DNA of 64,000 nucleotides from Bacillota bacterium (GCA_017889585.1 JAGFZX010000012.1:20666-84665); one strand, 5' to 3'; counted from the stretch's first letter, positions 45,539-55,058 are shown. The notes: generated from the sequence alone by a model not told the origin. Made by a program: numbers and translations.

Positions 45539-46894
45539 TTAAATTGCACGAAACTTAGTCCATTTTTCACTTATATACCTGTATACAAAAATGATTGCCT
45601 TGACAATCCAATCAATAAACATAGCTACCCATGTGCCGAACATTCCCATATTAAAATAAATACTTAGCACATAGGCTAGTGCAATACGACAGAAAAACAT
45701 AGTCATAATACCAACAGTCATTGGAAGTTTTGCATCTCCTGATGCACGGAATGTGACAGGCAAGGTATAGGCAAGCGGCCAGATTGCTACTGTAAATGCT
45801 GCATGATACCAAACAATTTTTGTGGTCAATGACGTTGCTGCCTCAGATAATCCGTACACATGTAATATGACCGGGAGCAGAGCAAGTAGCAACGCACAGC
45901 TTAATACATGTGCCACATATACAATACCCATAACCTTTTTTGTGTAATATTTAGCCTGTTCATAATCTCCTGCGCCGACACATCTTGCAATAACTACGGT
46001 TAAACCGAGACCAATTGCCATCCCCGGCATCACTGCAAACATATTAATGGTGCCTGACACCGCATTTGCTGCGATTGCTGCCGTACCAAAAGTAGCAACA
46101 AGGCTGAGTACAATAATTCTTCCCAGATAGAACAAACCATTTTCCAATCCATATGGAACACCAATGCTTAAGATTCTTTTAATCATTGACCAGTTAAATT
46201 TGTGCTTTAAATTTTTCTTTATATATATTGATTGCTTTTGGTTTAAGGCCAATGTGATTATAATAACTGCAGCCGCAATACGCGATATCAAGGTCGGTAT
46301 AGCAACCCCCTCAACTCCAAAGTGGAAGCCATAAATAAGTATTGCATTTCCTACCGCATGCGCTATGTTCATAGCCAGCATTATCTTCATGGGTAGTTTT
46401 GAATTACCCATAGTACGGAATATTGCAGCGACCGCATTATACAGTGCCAGAAAGGGAATGGAGACTGCTGTAATCATTAGGTAGATATTCGCATCCCTGC
46501 GTACTTCATCCGTAATCTGCCCAAACAGACCATTTAAAATAAGCGGTTTCCCTAGATAGATAATGACCATGATTATGACGGATATGGCACCAGAAAACCA
46601 TACGAGTTGATTTGCTGCCTCTCTTGATTCTTCCATCTGCTTCTTGCCCATATACTGCCCCGCAATGACAGCACCACCGGTAGATAGAGCGGCGAATATA
46701 CTAATGAGCAATGCCATGACGAAATCCACCAAAGACACACCAGATACGGCTGATTCCCCCACATGCGCTACCATGATTGAGTCTACCAATCCTACTAGAT
46801 ATTCTAAAAACTGCTCTATGATAACTGGCAGAAATAATTTGAATAAATCCTGATTCGTAAATAACTTTTTTGTTGCTAAAGATTTCTGCTCCAA
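45539..46894 (-). CDS. MATE-family efflux transporter
   Basis: The 451-residue protein has twelve predicted membrane segments and MATE features such as FLEYLVGLVDSIMVAHVGES and GGAVIAGQYMGKKQMEESRE. It would export cationic or neutral compounds in exchange for Na+ or H+. The start is TTG with AGGAGG seven bases before it. It lies after tatA and before an aldo-keto reductase, probably in the P3 transcript. Confidence 0.92.
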   Translation of the reverse strand: MEQKSLATKKLFTNQDLFKLFLPVIIEQFLEYLVGLVDSIMVAHVGESAVSGVSLVDFVMALLISIFAALSTGGAVIAGQYMGKKQMEESREAANQLVWFSGAISVIIMVIIYLGKPLILNGLFGQITDEVRRDANIYLMITAVSIPFLALYNAVAAIFRTMGNSKLPMKIMLAMNIAHAVGNAILIYGFHFGVEGVAIPTLISRIAAAVIIITLALNQKQSIYIKKNLKHKFNWSMIKRILSIGVPYGLENGLFYLGRIIVLSLVATFGTAAIAANAVSGTINMFAVMPGMAIGLGLTVVIARCVGAGDYEQAKYYTKKVMGIVYVAHVLSCALLLALLPVILHVYGLSEAATSLTTKIVWYHAAFTVAIWPLAYTLPVTFRASGDAKLPMTVGIMTMFFCRIALAYVLSIYFNMGMFGTWVAMFIDWIVKAIIFVYRYISEKWTKFRAI

Positions 46895-46909
46895 TCTTGT
46901 TCCTCCTGT

Positions 46910-47016
46910 TTATACGCTTTCCCCTGTTTCATATGTCTCTTTCATCGCAGGATGTCCTTTAATGTTCCCCTTATTCCAGGCTCGGATTCCGTAAATAATA
47001 TCTTTTTCGCTATTCC
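46910..47016 (-). pseudogene. Flavodoxin-family C-terminal relic
   Basis: About 35 codons read DIIYGIRAWNKGNIKGHPAM then KETYETGESV and stop. This matches the end of NADPH-dependent flavodoxin-like proteins (GHPAL..AYE.GK). It begins just after tatA and has no start. Confidence 0.5.
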
Positions 47017-47226
47017 TCACTTTTCTTCAGGCTTTTTGACTTCTACTTGTATTACTTCTTCCTTACGACTTTCAATATTCGTCGCATTTTTGAATTCACT
47101 AAGGCCCCTCCCTAATGCTTTACCAACTTTCGGGAGCTTACCCGGACCAAATACGATAAGTACCGCAATAAGCACCAGAATCAATTCCGGCATACTGAAA
47201 CTAAATATTTGCTTCATTCCCTTCAT
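47017..47226 (-). CDS. tatA: Twin-arginine translocase component TatA
   Basis: The 69-residue protein has the TatA plan: a membrane segment ([20 protein letters not shown]), the [14 protein letters not shown] hinge and amphipathic helix, then an acidic, lysine-rich tail. TatA oligomers open the channel for folded proteins. No tatC was seen in the window, so it would work with a TatC encoded elsewhere. Promoter P3 lies directly upstream, and two predicted Tat substrates of the DUF362 type are in the same regulon. Confidence 0.9.
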   Translation of the reverse strand: MKGMKQIFSFSMPELILVLIAVLIVFGPGKLPKVGKALGRGLSEFKNATNIESRKEEVIQVEVKKPEEK

Positions 47227-47239
47227 CTTCTTGAGTTTG

Positions 47240-47270
47240 AGTTTAACACTTGGAGTTAGCTCAAAGTCAA
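47240..47270 (-). promoter_or_regulatory. MerR-type promoter P3 (tatA-MATE-AKR)
   Basis: On the minus strand TTGACT (47265-47270), 19-base spacer, TAAACT (47240-47245). Palindrome CTTGGAGTTAGCTCAAAG at 47249-47266. Confidence 0.85.
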
Positions 47271-47354
47271 GTGTTTTTTTTGAACACAGTCAAGCTGCAC
47301 TTCCTTTATAAATTAAGAATATTGTGGCAGAAAATAAAAACATTACAAAACCTA

Positions 47355-47385
47355 TTGACTTGGAGTTAAGTCCAGATGATACATT
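47355..47385 (+). promoter_or_regulatory. MerR-type promoter P4 (DUF362 gene)
   Basis: On the plus strand TTGACT (47355-47360), 19-base spacer, TACATT (47380-47385). Operator CTTGGAGTTAAGTCCAGA at 47359-47376. It is divergent from P3. Confidence 0.85.
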
Positions 47386-47432
47386 TTAACTGTTAACAGA
47401 AGAAATAGATAATAAAAAGGAGTCGTGAAAAA

Positions 47433-48534
47433 GTGGTAACATCAGATAACCAAGAAGGGAAAAAAAAAGGAATTTACTAGGCGCAATTTTTTGAAGGTTG
47501 CCGGCGGTGCGATGGCATTGGTAGCAGCCATTCCGTCGTTTATCCAGCTGACTGCGCATGCGGAGGATAATACGCAAAAACCAGTGACTTGGGATGGATC
47601 ACATGCGAGTTCGTCGTATGATCCAAGTAAGCCTAATGTGTATTTTACACGGGACTTGAGCCCGGAAGGTGTACAAAAAATTTATGAAAAGATTAACCAG
47701 GGGATTACCGGTAAAGTCGGGATTAAACTGCATACAGGTGAACCCCACGGACCGAATCTCCTGCCTATTGAGTACATAAAAAACTTGCAGAGCAAAATTC
47801 CGCATAGCAGCATCGTCGAATCCAATGTTCTCTACAAAAGCCCGCGCCGGGAAACGAAGACGCATCGCGAAACGATTAAGATCAATGGTTTTGACTTTTG
47901 TCCAGTCGATATTCTGGATGAGGACGGAGATGTTATGCTACCGATACCGGGCGTGAAAGAATTTCTCGACAAACAATTGGATAATCATACAGGAAAATAT
48001 CCTTTTGAACGAGGAATTCATCTGCAGGAAATCGCGGTAGGGAAACGTGTGCTGAAATATGATTCTTTGCTGGTTTATACCCATTTTAAAGGCCATACAA
48101 TGGGCGGTTTCGGCGGTTCTTTAAAGAACATCGGTATCGGTATGGCATCCGGTAAAGTAGGTAAAAGAATGATTCATGGGGACGGCTGGCTGGGGGGCAA
48201 AGGATTTCTGGAACGAATGGTGGAATCAGGTGATGCTATTACTGAGCACTTCAAAGGTCATATTGCGTATATTAGCGTTTTGAAAAATATTTCTGTTGAC
48301 TGTGACTGTGCTGGGGCTTATGCTGCTAAACCGACTTGTGGTGACATTGGTATTCTTGGCTCGACAGATATTCTGGCAGCTGACCAAGCTTGTGTAGACA
48401 TGATTTATCAGATGCCTGCCGATGAGCGTCGTGATATCGTCGAGCGCATGGAATCTCGTTTCGGCTTGCATCAGCTCGAATACATGGAAACACTGAGCAT
48501 GGGCAGTCGGGAATATAATCTGATAGAAATTTGA
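47433..48534 (+). CDS. Tat-exported DUF362 protein (frame broken at an A9 tract)
   Basis: The main frame encodes FLKVAGGAMALVAAIPSFIQ then a DUF362 domain (GKVGIKLHTGEPHGPN, THFKGHTMGGFGGSLKNIGI, DCDCAGAYAAKPTCGDIGIL). The natural start is GTG at 47433 (GGAG ten bases before): MVTSDNQEGKKK, then nine A (47460-47468), then TRRNFLK, a perfect Tat motif. The two halves are in different frames: with eight A the product would be continuous. DUF362 proteins are cysteine-rich exported or soluble proteins of unknown reaction. Either slippage restores the frame or the gene is inactive. Confidence 0.75.
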
Positions 48535-48548
48535 TACGTTTCCAGCAT

Positions 48549-48602
48549 AAAAAAATAAGAGTGTAAGTTTTCTCGTACTTACACTCTTATTTTTTTTATG
48601 CG
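48549..48602 (+). terminator. Strong terminator after the DUF362 gene
   Basis: AATAAGAGTGTAAGT pairs with ACTTACACTCTTATT and an eight-T run follows. A-rich bases before the stem let it work on the minus strand as well, closing the 49800 reductase transcript less certainly. Confidence 0.8.
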
Positions 48603-48678
48603 GGTGTAAAAAAGATGATTCTATTACAGGCCGATACTACACTTAGGTTTTACTGTTCCCTAGCTTTGGAAAGGTAGT

Positions 48679-49800
48679 TTATGCTTCAAAAGTACCAACT
48701 ACATCTTTTAAACATTTCGTAATCTCGATATGCTGTGGACAATTTCTTTCACACTTTTTGCATCCGATACACTCAGATGCTTTTCCATGTGTTTTTATAT
48801 AATTATCATAGTATACTCTTTGTGTGGAAAAACCGGAGTTCAAGGATTGCTTTTCCGCGTTGTATAATGCAAAATACTTCGGAATTGCTATGTTTTTCGG
48901 ACAGTCCTCTATACAGTACTGGCAGGCTGTGCATGGAATGGCAATTGCTTTATTAATAATCCCAACTGCCTTTTTAAGAACATCATATTCTTCCTGCACA
49001 AATGGCTTAAACTCCTGCATATAACCTGTATTATCCAGTAACTGCTCCATATCAGACATCCCACTTAATACCATCATAATTCCCTCATGACTTGCCACGA
49101 AACGGATAGCCCATGATGGTATGGACATGTCAGGATGATAATCTTTAAATAGTTGCTCTGCTTTTTCAGGAACTTTTGCAAGCGTACCGCCTTTGACTGG
49201 CTCCATAACAATAACCGGTTTATTATATTTTCTTGCTACTTCGTAGCATTTCCTTGACTGAATGCTTTCATTGTCCCAATCCAGATAATTAATCTGCAGC
49301 TGGACAAAATCGACTTCCGGATGTGCTGTCAGGATTTTTTCCAATAAATCAGCATTATCATGATAGGAAAATCCGATATGCCTAATCTTTCCTTCATTTT
49401 TCTTTTGCTGAATAAAAGCAAAACTATCAAATTTTTGTGCTATCTCGTAATGGGCTACCCCAAGATTATGAAGAAGGTAATAATCGAAGTAAGTCACACC
49501 ACATTTTTCTAACTGTTCGTTAAAAATTCTCTCTTGATCTTCCTTGGTTTTTAAAAACATTGTTGGTAATTTGGTTGCTAAAGTGAAGCTGTCTCTTTTA
49601 TGACGTTTTACTAAAGCCTCTCTTATTGCGATCTCACTCTTATTCATATGATACATATAAGCTGTATCAAAATAGGTAAAACCTCTTTCCAAAAAAGTAT
49701 CTACCATTTGATTTACTAAATCCATATCAATACTTGCATAATCGTTCTGGTTCTTTAATGGTAACCGCATGAAGCCAAATCCTAATTTTTTCTTTTCCAT
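48679..49800 (-). CDS. Aldo-keto reductase with C-terminal ferredoxin domain
   Basis: The 373-residue protein is the intact parent type of the relics at 40445 and 41905. The barrel starts [31 protein letters not shown] holds the catalytic Asp and Tyr, KLPTMF the Lys, and YYLLHNLG the His. [14 protein letters not shown] and [14 protein letters not shown] form two [4Fe-4S] motifs. It probably reduces carbonyl substrates. AAGGAGAAATTGCGAT precedes the ATG. Last gene of the long P5-side series. Confidence 0.93.
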   Translation of the reverse strand: MEKKKLGFGFMRLPLKNQNDYASIDMDLVNQMVDTFLERGFTYFDTAYMYHMNKSEIAIREALVKRHKRDSFTLATKLPTMFLKTKEDQERIFNEQLEKCGVTYFDYYLLHNLGVAHYEIAQKFDSFAFIQQKKNEGKIRHIGFSYHDNADLLEKILTAHPEVDFVQLQINYLDWDNESIQSRKCYEVARKYNKPVIVMEPVKGGTLAKVPEKAEQLFKDYHPDMSIPSWAIRFVASHEGIMMVLSGMSDMEQLLDNTGYMQEFKPFVQEEYDVLKKAVGIINKAIAIPCTACQYCIEDCPKNIAIPKYFALYNAEKQSLNSGFSTQRVYYDNYIKTHGKASECIGCKKCERNCPQHIEITKCLKDVVGTFEA

Positions 49801-49830
49801 ATCGCAATTTCTCCTTAATTTTACTTATTT

Positions 49831-50847
49831 TCAGGGATAAAATTGGCTCTCTTCAATTTTATTAAACTTCCAGATACCATAGGAAGTCATCCAAATAAGC
49901 ACAAATAACACTACTAGGATATAACCTACCGCTCCAACATCCAAGCTCTGTACCCATTTCCAAATTCCGCTTGTCAAACCTATTTTAGAAGTTATGACTT
50001 GCGCAAGCTCAATCGTTCCGATTAAGAGCGCAGCAATAACTGACATGCTGGTAACAGTAAGATTGTAATATACCTTACGAAGCGGTGTGTTAAACGCCCA
50101 CTTATAGGTGGTAGTCATAAATACTCCATCCGCGGTGTCAAGTAAGCTCATTCCGGCAGCAAATAAAATAGGAAGAGCCATAATACCGGTAATACTAACA
50201 TCACTTTTTGCTACTCCTGCTGAGATGGCCAGCAAAGCAACTTCACTTGCCGTATCAAAGCCCAATCCAAATAAAAAGCCAATAGGATATACATGTGAGC
50301 TTTTGCTGACAAAGTTAAACAGAGGATTTAAAAAACGAGCCATCAAACCTCTATTGTGCAGCAATTCTTCCATTTTATCTTCATCATAAGATTTTTGACG
50401 CATATTGATAAACACCTTATAAATATCAACGGCCACAACTAGATTCAATATTCCAATTAAAATCAAGAACACCCCGGAAGCGGTGGTCCCGATAATACCG
50501 CCTATGTCTTTAAATTGAGGCATATTGATTTCCGTCCACTGGGTTACGAAAATAGTGGCGACTGTCATGAGAAATACAACAGTGGAATGTCCTAATGAAA
50601 AGTAAAAGCCAACACCTACAGCATTCTTTTTTTGCTGCACCAGCTTACGTATGGTATTATCAATTGCCACAATGTGGTCTGCATCAAAAGCATGTCTCAG
50701 TCCTAGTGTGTAGGCTAAAAATCCTAAACTAAAAAGAGTCGGACTCGATACTGAAGAGAGCAAACAGGCGATACCAATCAAATGCAGCAAAGCTACATTC
50801 ATGCCAAACCCCATCCAGTTGAACCACTTATGTTTCTTATTATCCAT
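49831..50847 (-). CDS. NiCoT-family nickel/cobalt permease
   Basis: The 338-residue protein from MDNKKHKWFNWMGFGMNVAL has the family signature GLRHAFDADHIVAIDN, GVGFYFSLGHSTVVF and LFGLGFDTASEVALL, with about eight membrane helices. These motifs bind and pass Ni2+ or Co2+ with high affinity. Because larB and larE lie next to it, nickel for a nickel-pincer cofactor is the likely cargo. GAGGAG before ATG 50847 marks the start, ten codons inside the longest frame. Confidence 0.93.
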   Translation of the reverse strand: MDNKKHKWFNWMGFGMNVALLHLIGIACLLSSVSSPTLFSLGFLAYTLGLRHAFDADHIVAIDNTIRKLVQQKKNAVGVGFYFSLGHSTVVFLMTVATIFVTQWTEINMPQFKDIGGIIGTTASGVFLILIGILNLVVAVDIYKVFINMRQKSYDEDKMEELLHNRGLMARFLNPLFNFVSKSSHVYPIGFLFGLGFDTASEVALLAISAGVAKSDVSITGIMALPILFAAGMSLLDTADGVFMTTTYKWAFNTPLRKVYYNLTVTSMSVIAALLIGTIELAQVITSKIGLTSGIWKWVQSLDVGAVGYILVVLFVLIWMTSYGIWKFNKIEESQFYP

Positions 50848-50911
50848 ACAACACTCCTCAGATAAGTTATTTGTCAAAGATAATTTTATTTTCTTAGTTT
50901 TATTAGCTATC

Positions 50912-51661
50912 TCATAATTTATTAATTATACTGGCATTATAAGCGGCGCCGAAACCATTATCGATATTAACTACACTAACGCCGCTTGCACAAGTATTCA
51001 GCATGGATAACAGAGCAGCAAGACCGCCAAAGCTTGCCCCATAACCAACACTTGTCGGGACAGCAATAACAGGTTTATCTATCATTCCCCCTATAACGCT
51101 GGCGAGTGCGCCTTCCATGCCTGCAGCTACGATAACCACTTTTGCCCCCCGGATGACATCAATCTTGGCGAAAAGTCTATGAATGCCTGCAACTCCCACA
51201 TCTACAATCTTTTCTACGCGGTTGCCAAGAATGCTGGCTGTTTCTGCTGCTTCCTCCACTACCAGCAAATCAGAAGTTCCAGCTGAAACAATGGCAATAT
51301 AACTGTCTGTAAGCTGTTCTTCTCTCTTTCGAATGGTAATTGTCCTTCCCAAAGGGTTATACTTAGCTTCTGCGCAGATAGTTTTTATTGCTTCGTACAT
51401 ATCTTCGTTAGCGCGGGTTGCTAATATATTATTATCCTTAGTCAGCATGAACTCGATAATGCTTTTCACTTGTTCGACTGTCTTTCCTTCGCAATAGATG
51501 ACTTCCGGGTATCCTACTCGTATTTCACGATGATTATCAATCTTAGCAAACCCCATTTCCTTATAAGGTAAATCTTCAATGATTTCTATGGCTGTTTCGA
51601 CTTTTATTTCATTGTCCTTTACTCTTTGCAGCAATTTTCTTATATCCGCTTTATTCATCAT
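50912..51661 (-). CDS. larB: LarB, nickel-pincer cofactor biosynthesis carboxylase
   Basis: The 249-residue protein has a C-terminal PurE-like domain (IAIVSAGTSDLLVVEEAAET, RGAKVVIVAAGMEGALASVI, VIAVPTSVGYGASFGGLAAL). LarB carboxylates and hydrolyses nicotinic acid adenine dinucleotide to pyridinium-3,5-biscarboxylic acid mononucleotide, the first step toward the nickel-pincer cofactor of lactate racemase-type enzymes. AGGAGG precedes ATG 51661. It lies just after larE, but larC and larA are not in the window. Confidence 0.93.
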   Translation of the reverse strand: MMNKADIRKLLQRVKDNEIKVETAIEIIEDLPYKEMGFAKIDNHREIRVGYPEVIYCEGKTVEQVKSIIEFMLTKDNNILATRANEDMYEAIKTICAEAKYNPLGRTITIRKREEQLTDSYIAIVSAGTSDLLVVEEAAETASILGNRVEKIVDVGVAGIHRLFAKIDVIRGAKVVIVAAGMEGALASVIGGMIDKPVIAVPTSVGYGASFGGLAALLSMLNTCASGVSVVNIDNGFGAAYNASIINKL

Positions 51662-51693
51662 TTCCTCCTGGAATATTTTAGGCATATCCCCTG

Positions 51694-52500
51694 CTATTTG
51701 TTTCCTATTGTCTCGTTAAAACTTCCAACCCTATAGCCTTCTAAATCTAAAGTTACATACTTAAAGCCAAATTCCTTAAGCTTATCAGATATTTCATCAA
51801 GAAGATCCTCATTAAATAATTTACCTTTATCCTGTTTATCCACTTCAATTCTGGCCAGATCGTCGTGACATCGCACTCGAATCGCCCGGAATCCTCTGTC
51901 CATGATATACTTTTCCGCTTTTTCTATTTTTATAAAATCTTCTTCTTTCAGTGCATTGCCATAGGGTATTCTTGTAAGCAAACAAGCATAAGATGGTTTA
52001 TCCCACGTGTTAAGTCCAAGTTCCTTAGATAAATTTCTTATTTCTTGTTTTGTTAATTGGCAATCTAATAAAGGACTTTTTATATTCAGTTCCCTCAGCG
52101 CCTTAAGCCCCGGTCTATAGTCACCGATATCATCAAAATTGGTGCCATCAATAACATAAAGATAACCTTCTCTCTGCGCAATAGCTTTGATCTGACTAAA
52201 TACCGCCTTTTTGCAAAGATAACATCTATTTTCAGGGTTATTTCTAATTTCATCAATAATAGGCGCCTATAGGATTTCAAACGCTACACCAAGTTCTGCT
52301 ACTAATTGTTCGGCCTCCTCAATTTCCCATTTAGGAATATAGGGAGATTGTATAGTCACTGCTTTAAAGTTATCGCCTAAGGCTCCCTTCGCTGCTTTAA
52401 GTAAAAAAGTACTGTCTACGCCTCCAGAAAAAGCTAAGATCACTTTCTCCATATTTTTTAAACAATGAAGCAATTTTATATATTTTTCATTATTCATCAT
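51694..52500 (-). pseudogene. larE: LarE sulfur transferase, interrupted by an amber codon
   Basis: LarE is an ATP-dependent sulfurtransferase that converts the biscarboxylate made by LarB to a bisthiocarboxylate. The single frame is complete apart from TAG at 52267-52269 (codon 78), between GVAFEIL and APIIDEIRNNPENRCYLC. The PP-loop FSGGVDST and three cysteines (RCYLC and SYACLLTR) are kept; the three-cysteine set is that of LarE variants which carry an Fe-S cluster. GAG or CAG to TAG is one base. Either the gene is dead or the stop is suppressed. Confidence 0.85.
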
Positions 52501-52612
52501 AATCGTTAACCTCTATCTTTTTGTAGATTTCTTACTAACTACTCAAACGCTTCTACGACGTTCAAAGATTTTCTTCACTTCGCCAACAATAGCTACTTCT
52601 TTTGACGTCGGC

Positions 52613-53971
52613 TTAATCAATAACAACTTTCACTGCCGTTTCCTCCACAGGGCAAGCATTCTCGCAAGCACCACACCCGATGCAGTTTCGTGAATTTATG
52701 TACGGACGTTTGCTATCATCGATTATTATCGCATCTACTGGGCATCGCTCCTTACATATCAGGCATGCTTTCCCCTGGGTCCAAGCCAAACAACGACCCT
52801 CATCCAATCTGGCAACTCCGATTTTTACTTCTAACCTTTTTATCGGTCGGATTGCACCTGTTGGACAGACCTTGGAGCATAGCATACATAATTCGCAGCA
52901 GCCTTTACGGGGAATCAGTTCCGGTGTCTCGTACGTCATAATCCCGCTGGAAAAAGGCATTGGCACGAGCCCACCGGTAGGACACACCTTTACACATCTA
53001 CTGCAGCGATTGCATGTTGCTAGAAAATCGTTTTCAGGTACTGCCCCCGGTGGTCTTAGGCTTGGTGACGCAGAAGGACTGGCAAAAATCAGTCTACGTG
53101 CCGGTAAATTGATCAGGCTACCGACTGCAATAGCGGTACCAAGCTTTAAAAAATTACGCCGCGATTGCATATCGCTTGCCGCTGACGCCTGTCTCCGGAG
53201 AGTCCAGCTAATTGCCTGCCGCGAGCAAGCAGCCCAGCAACGTCCACACACCAAACATTCTTCGCCGCTTCCTTTAGGACCAGTATCAACCGCGTTAACC
53301 GGACAGACACTTTTGCAATAATCACAATTCACACACTTACCCGTTACCCGTACTTTTACCCGATGCCAACCAGCTATCAGCGTAAACAATATTCCCGTAG
53401 GACAAACGTAGGTACACCAGAACCTCGGGAAAAAAATAAAACCTGATAGTATTGCAGCGGCCAACAGCCACGGAAATTGCCCCAGATACAATTTTGTTAT
53501 TTCATGGCTAAAAAAAGTAAGCGGCGTAAAGACCGAGGAGATACCTGCCCCGGCACTAGCGAACACTACGATAAGCGTCAGCCACCAATATTTTGCTGCC
53601 TTAAAAAACGAGGGCAAATTCTTGTCTGTTTTTACCAGGAGGCCCTTGGGAAATAAGCGCCTGCCATAATACACAAAATTCAATAATCCACCCAGCGGAC
53701 ATAACCAACCGCAGAAAACCCGCCCTATAAACGCTGTTGCTAGTATTACAAGGATAGGAAGCCATATCCAATCAGGCACTACCAAAGCGGAACCCATATG
53801 AGCAATCAGCAGGAGGGGATCCATCCGTGAAAGCCACAATACTATGTTAGCAAATTCGGAGCGGGGATATTTCGTTTCTTCCAGTGAATATAATGACAAA
53901 ATAAGTATCATGACAGGAAAAACAAAACGCCAAAATTGCAGCTGCCGTTTAATGAATATCTTACTCAACAT
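52613..53971 (-). CDS. NapH/NapG-like fused membrane ferredoxin with internal Tat motif
   Basis: The 452-residue protein has five N-terminal membrane segments with the NapH-type motifs GRVFCGWLCPLGGLLNF and FPRFWCTYVCPTGILF, then CVNCDYCKSVCPVNA and CLVCGRCWAACSRQA. In the middle, SRRNFLKLGTAIAVGSLINL is a complete Tat signal-like segment, followed by four NapG-type [4Fe-4S] motifs (CNRCSRCVKVCPTG, CELCMLCSKVCPTG, CLICKERCPVDA, CIGCGACENACPVE). It thus looks like a NapH-NapG fusion carrying electrons from the quinone pool to an exported Fe-S domain. It lies seven bases after the DUF362 gene. Confidence 0.9.
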   Translation of the reverse strand: MLSKIFIKRQLQFWRFVFPVMILILSLYSLEETKYPRSEFANIVLWLSRMDPLLLIAHMGSALVVPDWIWLPILVILATAFIGRVFCGWLCPLGGLLNFVYYGRRLFPKGLLVKTDKNLPSFFKAAKYWWLTLIVVFASAGAGISSVFTPLTFFSHEITKLYLGQFPWLLAAAILSGFIFFPRFWCTYVCPTGILFTLIAGWHRVKVRVTGKCVNCDYCKSVCPVNAVDTGPKGSGEECLVCGRCWAACSRQAISWTLRRQASAASDMQSRRNFLKLGTAIAVGSLINLPARRLIFASPSASPSLRPPGAVPENDFLATCNRCSRCVKVCPTGGLVPMPFSSGIMTYETPELIPRKGCCELCMLCSKVCPTGAIRPIKRLEVKIGVARLDEGRCLAWTQGKACLICKERCPVDAIIIDDSKRPYINSRNCIGCGACENACPVEETAVKVVID

Positions 53972-53977
53972 AGATAA

Positions 53978-54934
53978 TTAAACTCTCACTACTTCAAGGC
54001 TTTGCCAGTCCGGGTTACCTACCCCAAGTTTAGCCGCAATCGCTACATGTTTGACATCAGCCAGCTTGAGCCCCAGCAAACTAGCGCCATAGGCATCAAC
54101 TGCCAACATGTCTGTTCCAAATACAACTTGCTTCCATTCCTTGATTGGACCTGGACCGGAAGGACCATTGGCGGTAATACCTTTGATAGCATCAAGGATT
54201 GTCAGCGTCGGTTTCTTAAAGGCGGCTAATTCCGCGATTGTCTGATGTAAATCGGTCTGATGAAAAATACCTCTATCCCAAACTACGCCCATCAAGTTTT
54301 TTAGTCCCGCCGATATTCCAGTAGGATCACTTTGTTTTAAGATTGGTATATTGATAAAGACATCCGCTTCTAAGACATCCCGTGAATAATCAGCCTGTTT
54401 TAAGATTTCACCATTTACGTTCACGGCACTATAAAATTGTCCGGTGTGTGAATTAATGGTATAAGCACGCCCACCAGCTCCGGATACGGCCGCACGGATA
54501 CCGCTCTCTTCCAGACACGCTTCGCCAGAAGTGAACGTATGATCAATAACTCGTACCTCTTTCGCCCCAGCCTGAATGCACCGCCGAACCAAAGCCCCCA
54601 CCAGGATTGGGTTAGTAGTAACCCCAGCATCCAGGCCTCGAGCGGAACTGAAATTCGGTTTGATAGTAACAATATTCCCTGATTTAACAAACTGCCCTAT
54701 TCCTCCCATAGCCTCAAAACCCTTTTCTATTAAGGTATCTGGGTCCATTCCTTCCGCTATGACCAGTCTTGATTGTGTTTGCGATGGCACCGTAGACCGA
54801 GGGCTCCCTTGAGAGTTGCTTTTCTGACTTTGATCTGGTAAAACCGGACTGCTAGACTTAGAAAAGCAACCAGGTAAAATTGTCGAAGCCAAACCTACGG
54901 ATGCAGCAACTTTAATAAAATCTCGGCGATTCAT
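53978..54934 (-). CDS. Tat-exported DUF362 lipoprotein
   Basis: The 318-residue protein begins MNRRDFIKVAASVGLASTIL followed by PGCF: a Tat motif (NRRDFIK) and a lipobox cysteine, so it should be exported folded and anchored. The DUF362 domain follows (VTIKPNFSSARGLDAGVTTN, DVFINIPILKQSDPTGISAG, KNLMGVVWDRGIFHQTDLHQ, GTDMLAVDAYGASLLGL). The role is unknown; its partner is the fused membrane ferredoxin next door. It is first behind promoter P5. Confidence 0.9.
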   Translation of the reverse strand: MNRRDFIKVAASVGLASTILPGCFSKSSSPVLPDQSQKSNSQGSPRSTVPSQTQSRLVIAEGMDPDTLIEKGFEAMGGIGQFVKSGNIVTIKPNFSSARGLDAGVTTNPILVGALVRRCIQAGAKEVRVIDHTFTSGEACLEESGIRAAVSGAGGRAYTINSHTGQFYSAVNVNGEILKQADYSRDVLEADVFINIPILKQSDPTGISAGLKNLMGVVWDRGIFHQTDLHQTIAELAAFKKPTLTILDAIKGITANGPSGPGPIKEWKQVVFGTDMLAVDAYGASLLGLKLADVKHVAIAAKLGVGNPDWQSLEVVRV

Positions 54935-55027
54935 TCCGAGTCCCCCCTCTTTGTATTATTTTTGTTATAGCTTATTGCTTTAATTTTATGTACTTCTGCA
55001 ATCGTCATTTTTACCTCCTTGAAATTG

Positions 55028-55058
55028 AGTTTAACACTTGGAGTTAACTCGAAGTCAA
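55028..55058 (-). promoter_or_regulatory. MerR-type promoter P5 (DUF362-ferredoxin-lar-nickel genes)
   Basis: On the minus strand TTGACT (55053-55058), 19-base spacer, TAAACT (55028-55033). Palindrome CTTGGAGTTAACTCGAAG at 55037-55054. Confidence 0.88.

Noticed and set aside
52267..52269. Pyrrolysine at the larE amber codon
   Set aside because: No pyl genes are visible and the position is not a known Pyl site; kept only as an interrupted gene.
52680..53321. 213-codon frame opposite the membrane ferredoxin gene
   Set aside because: It is a shadow of the cysteine-rich gene on the other strand.
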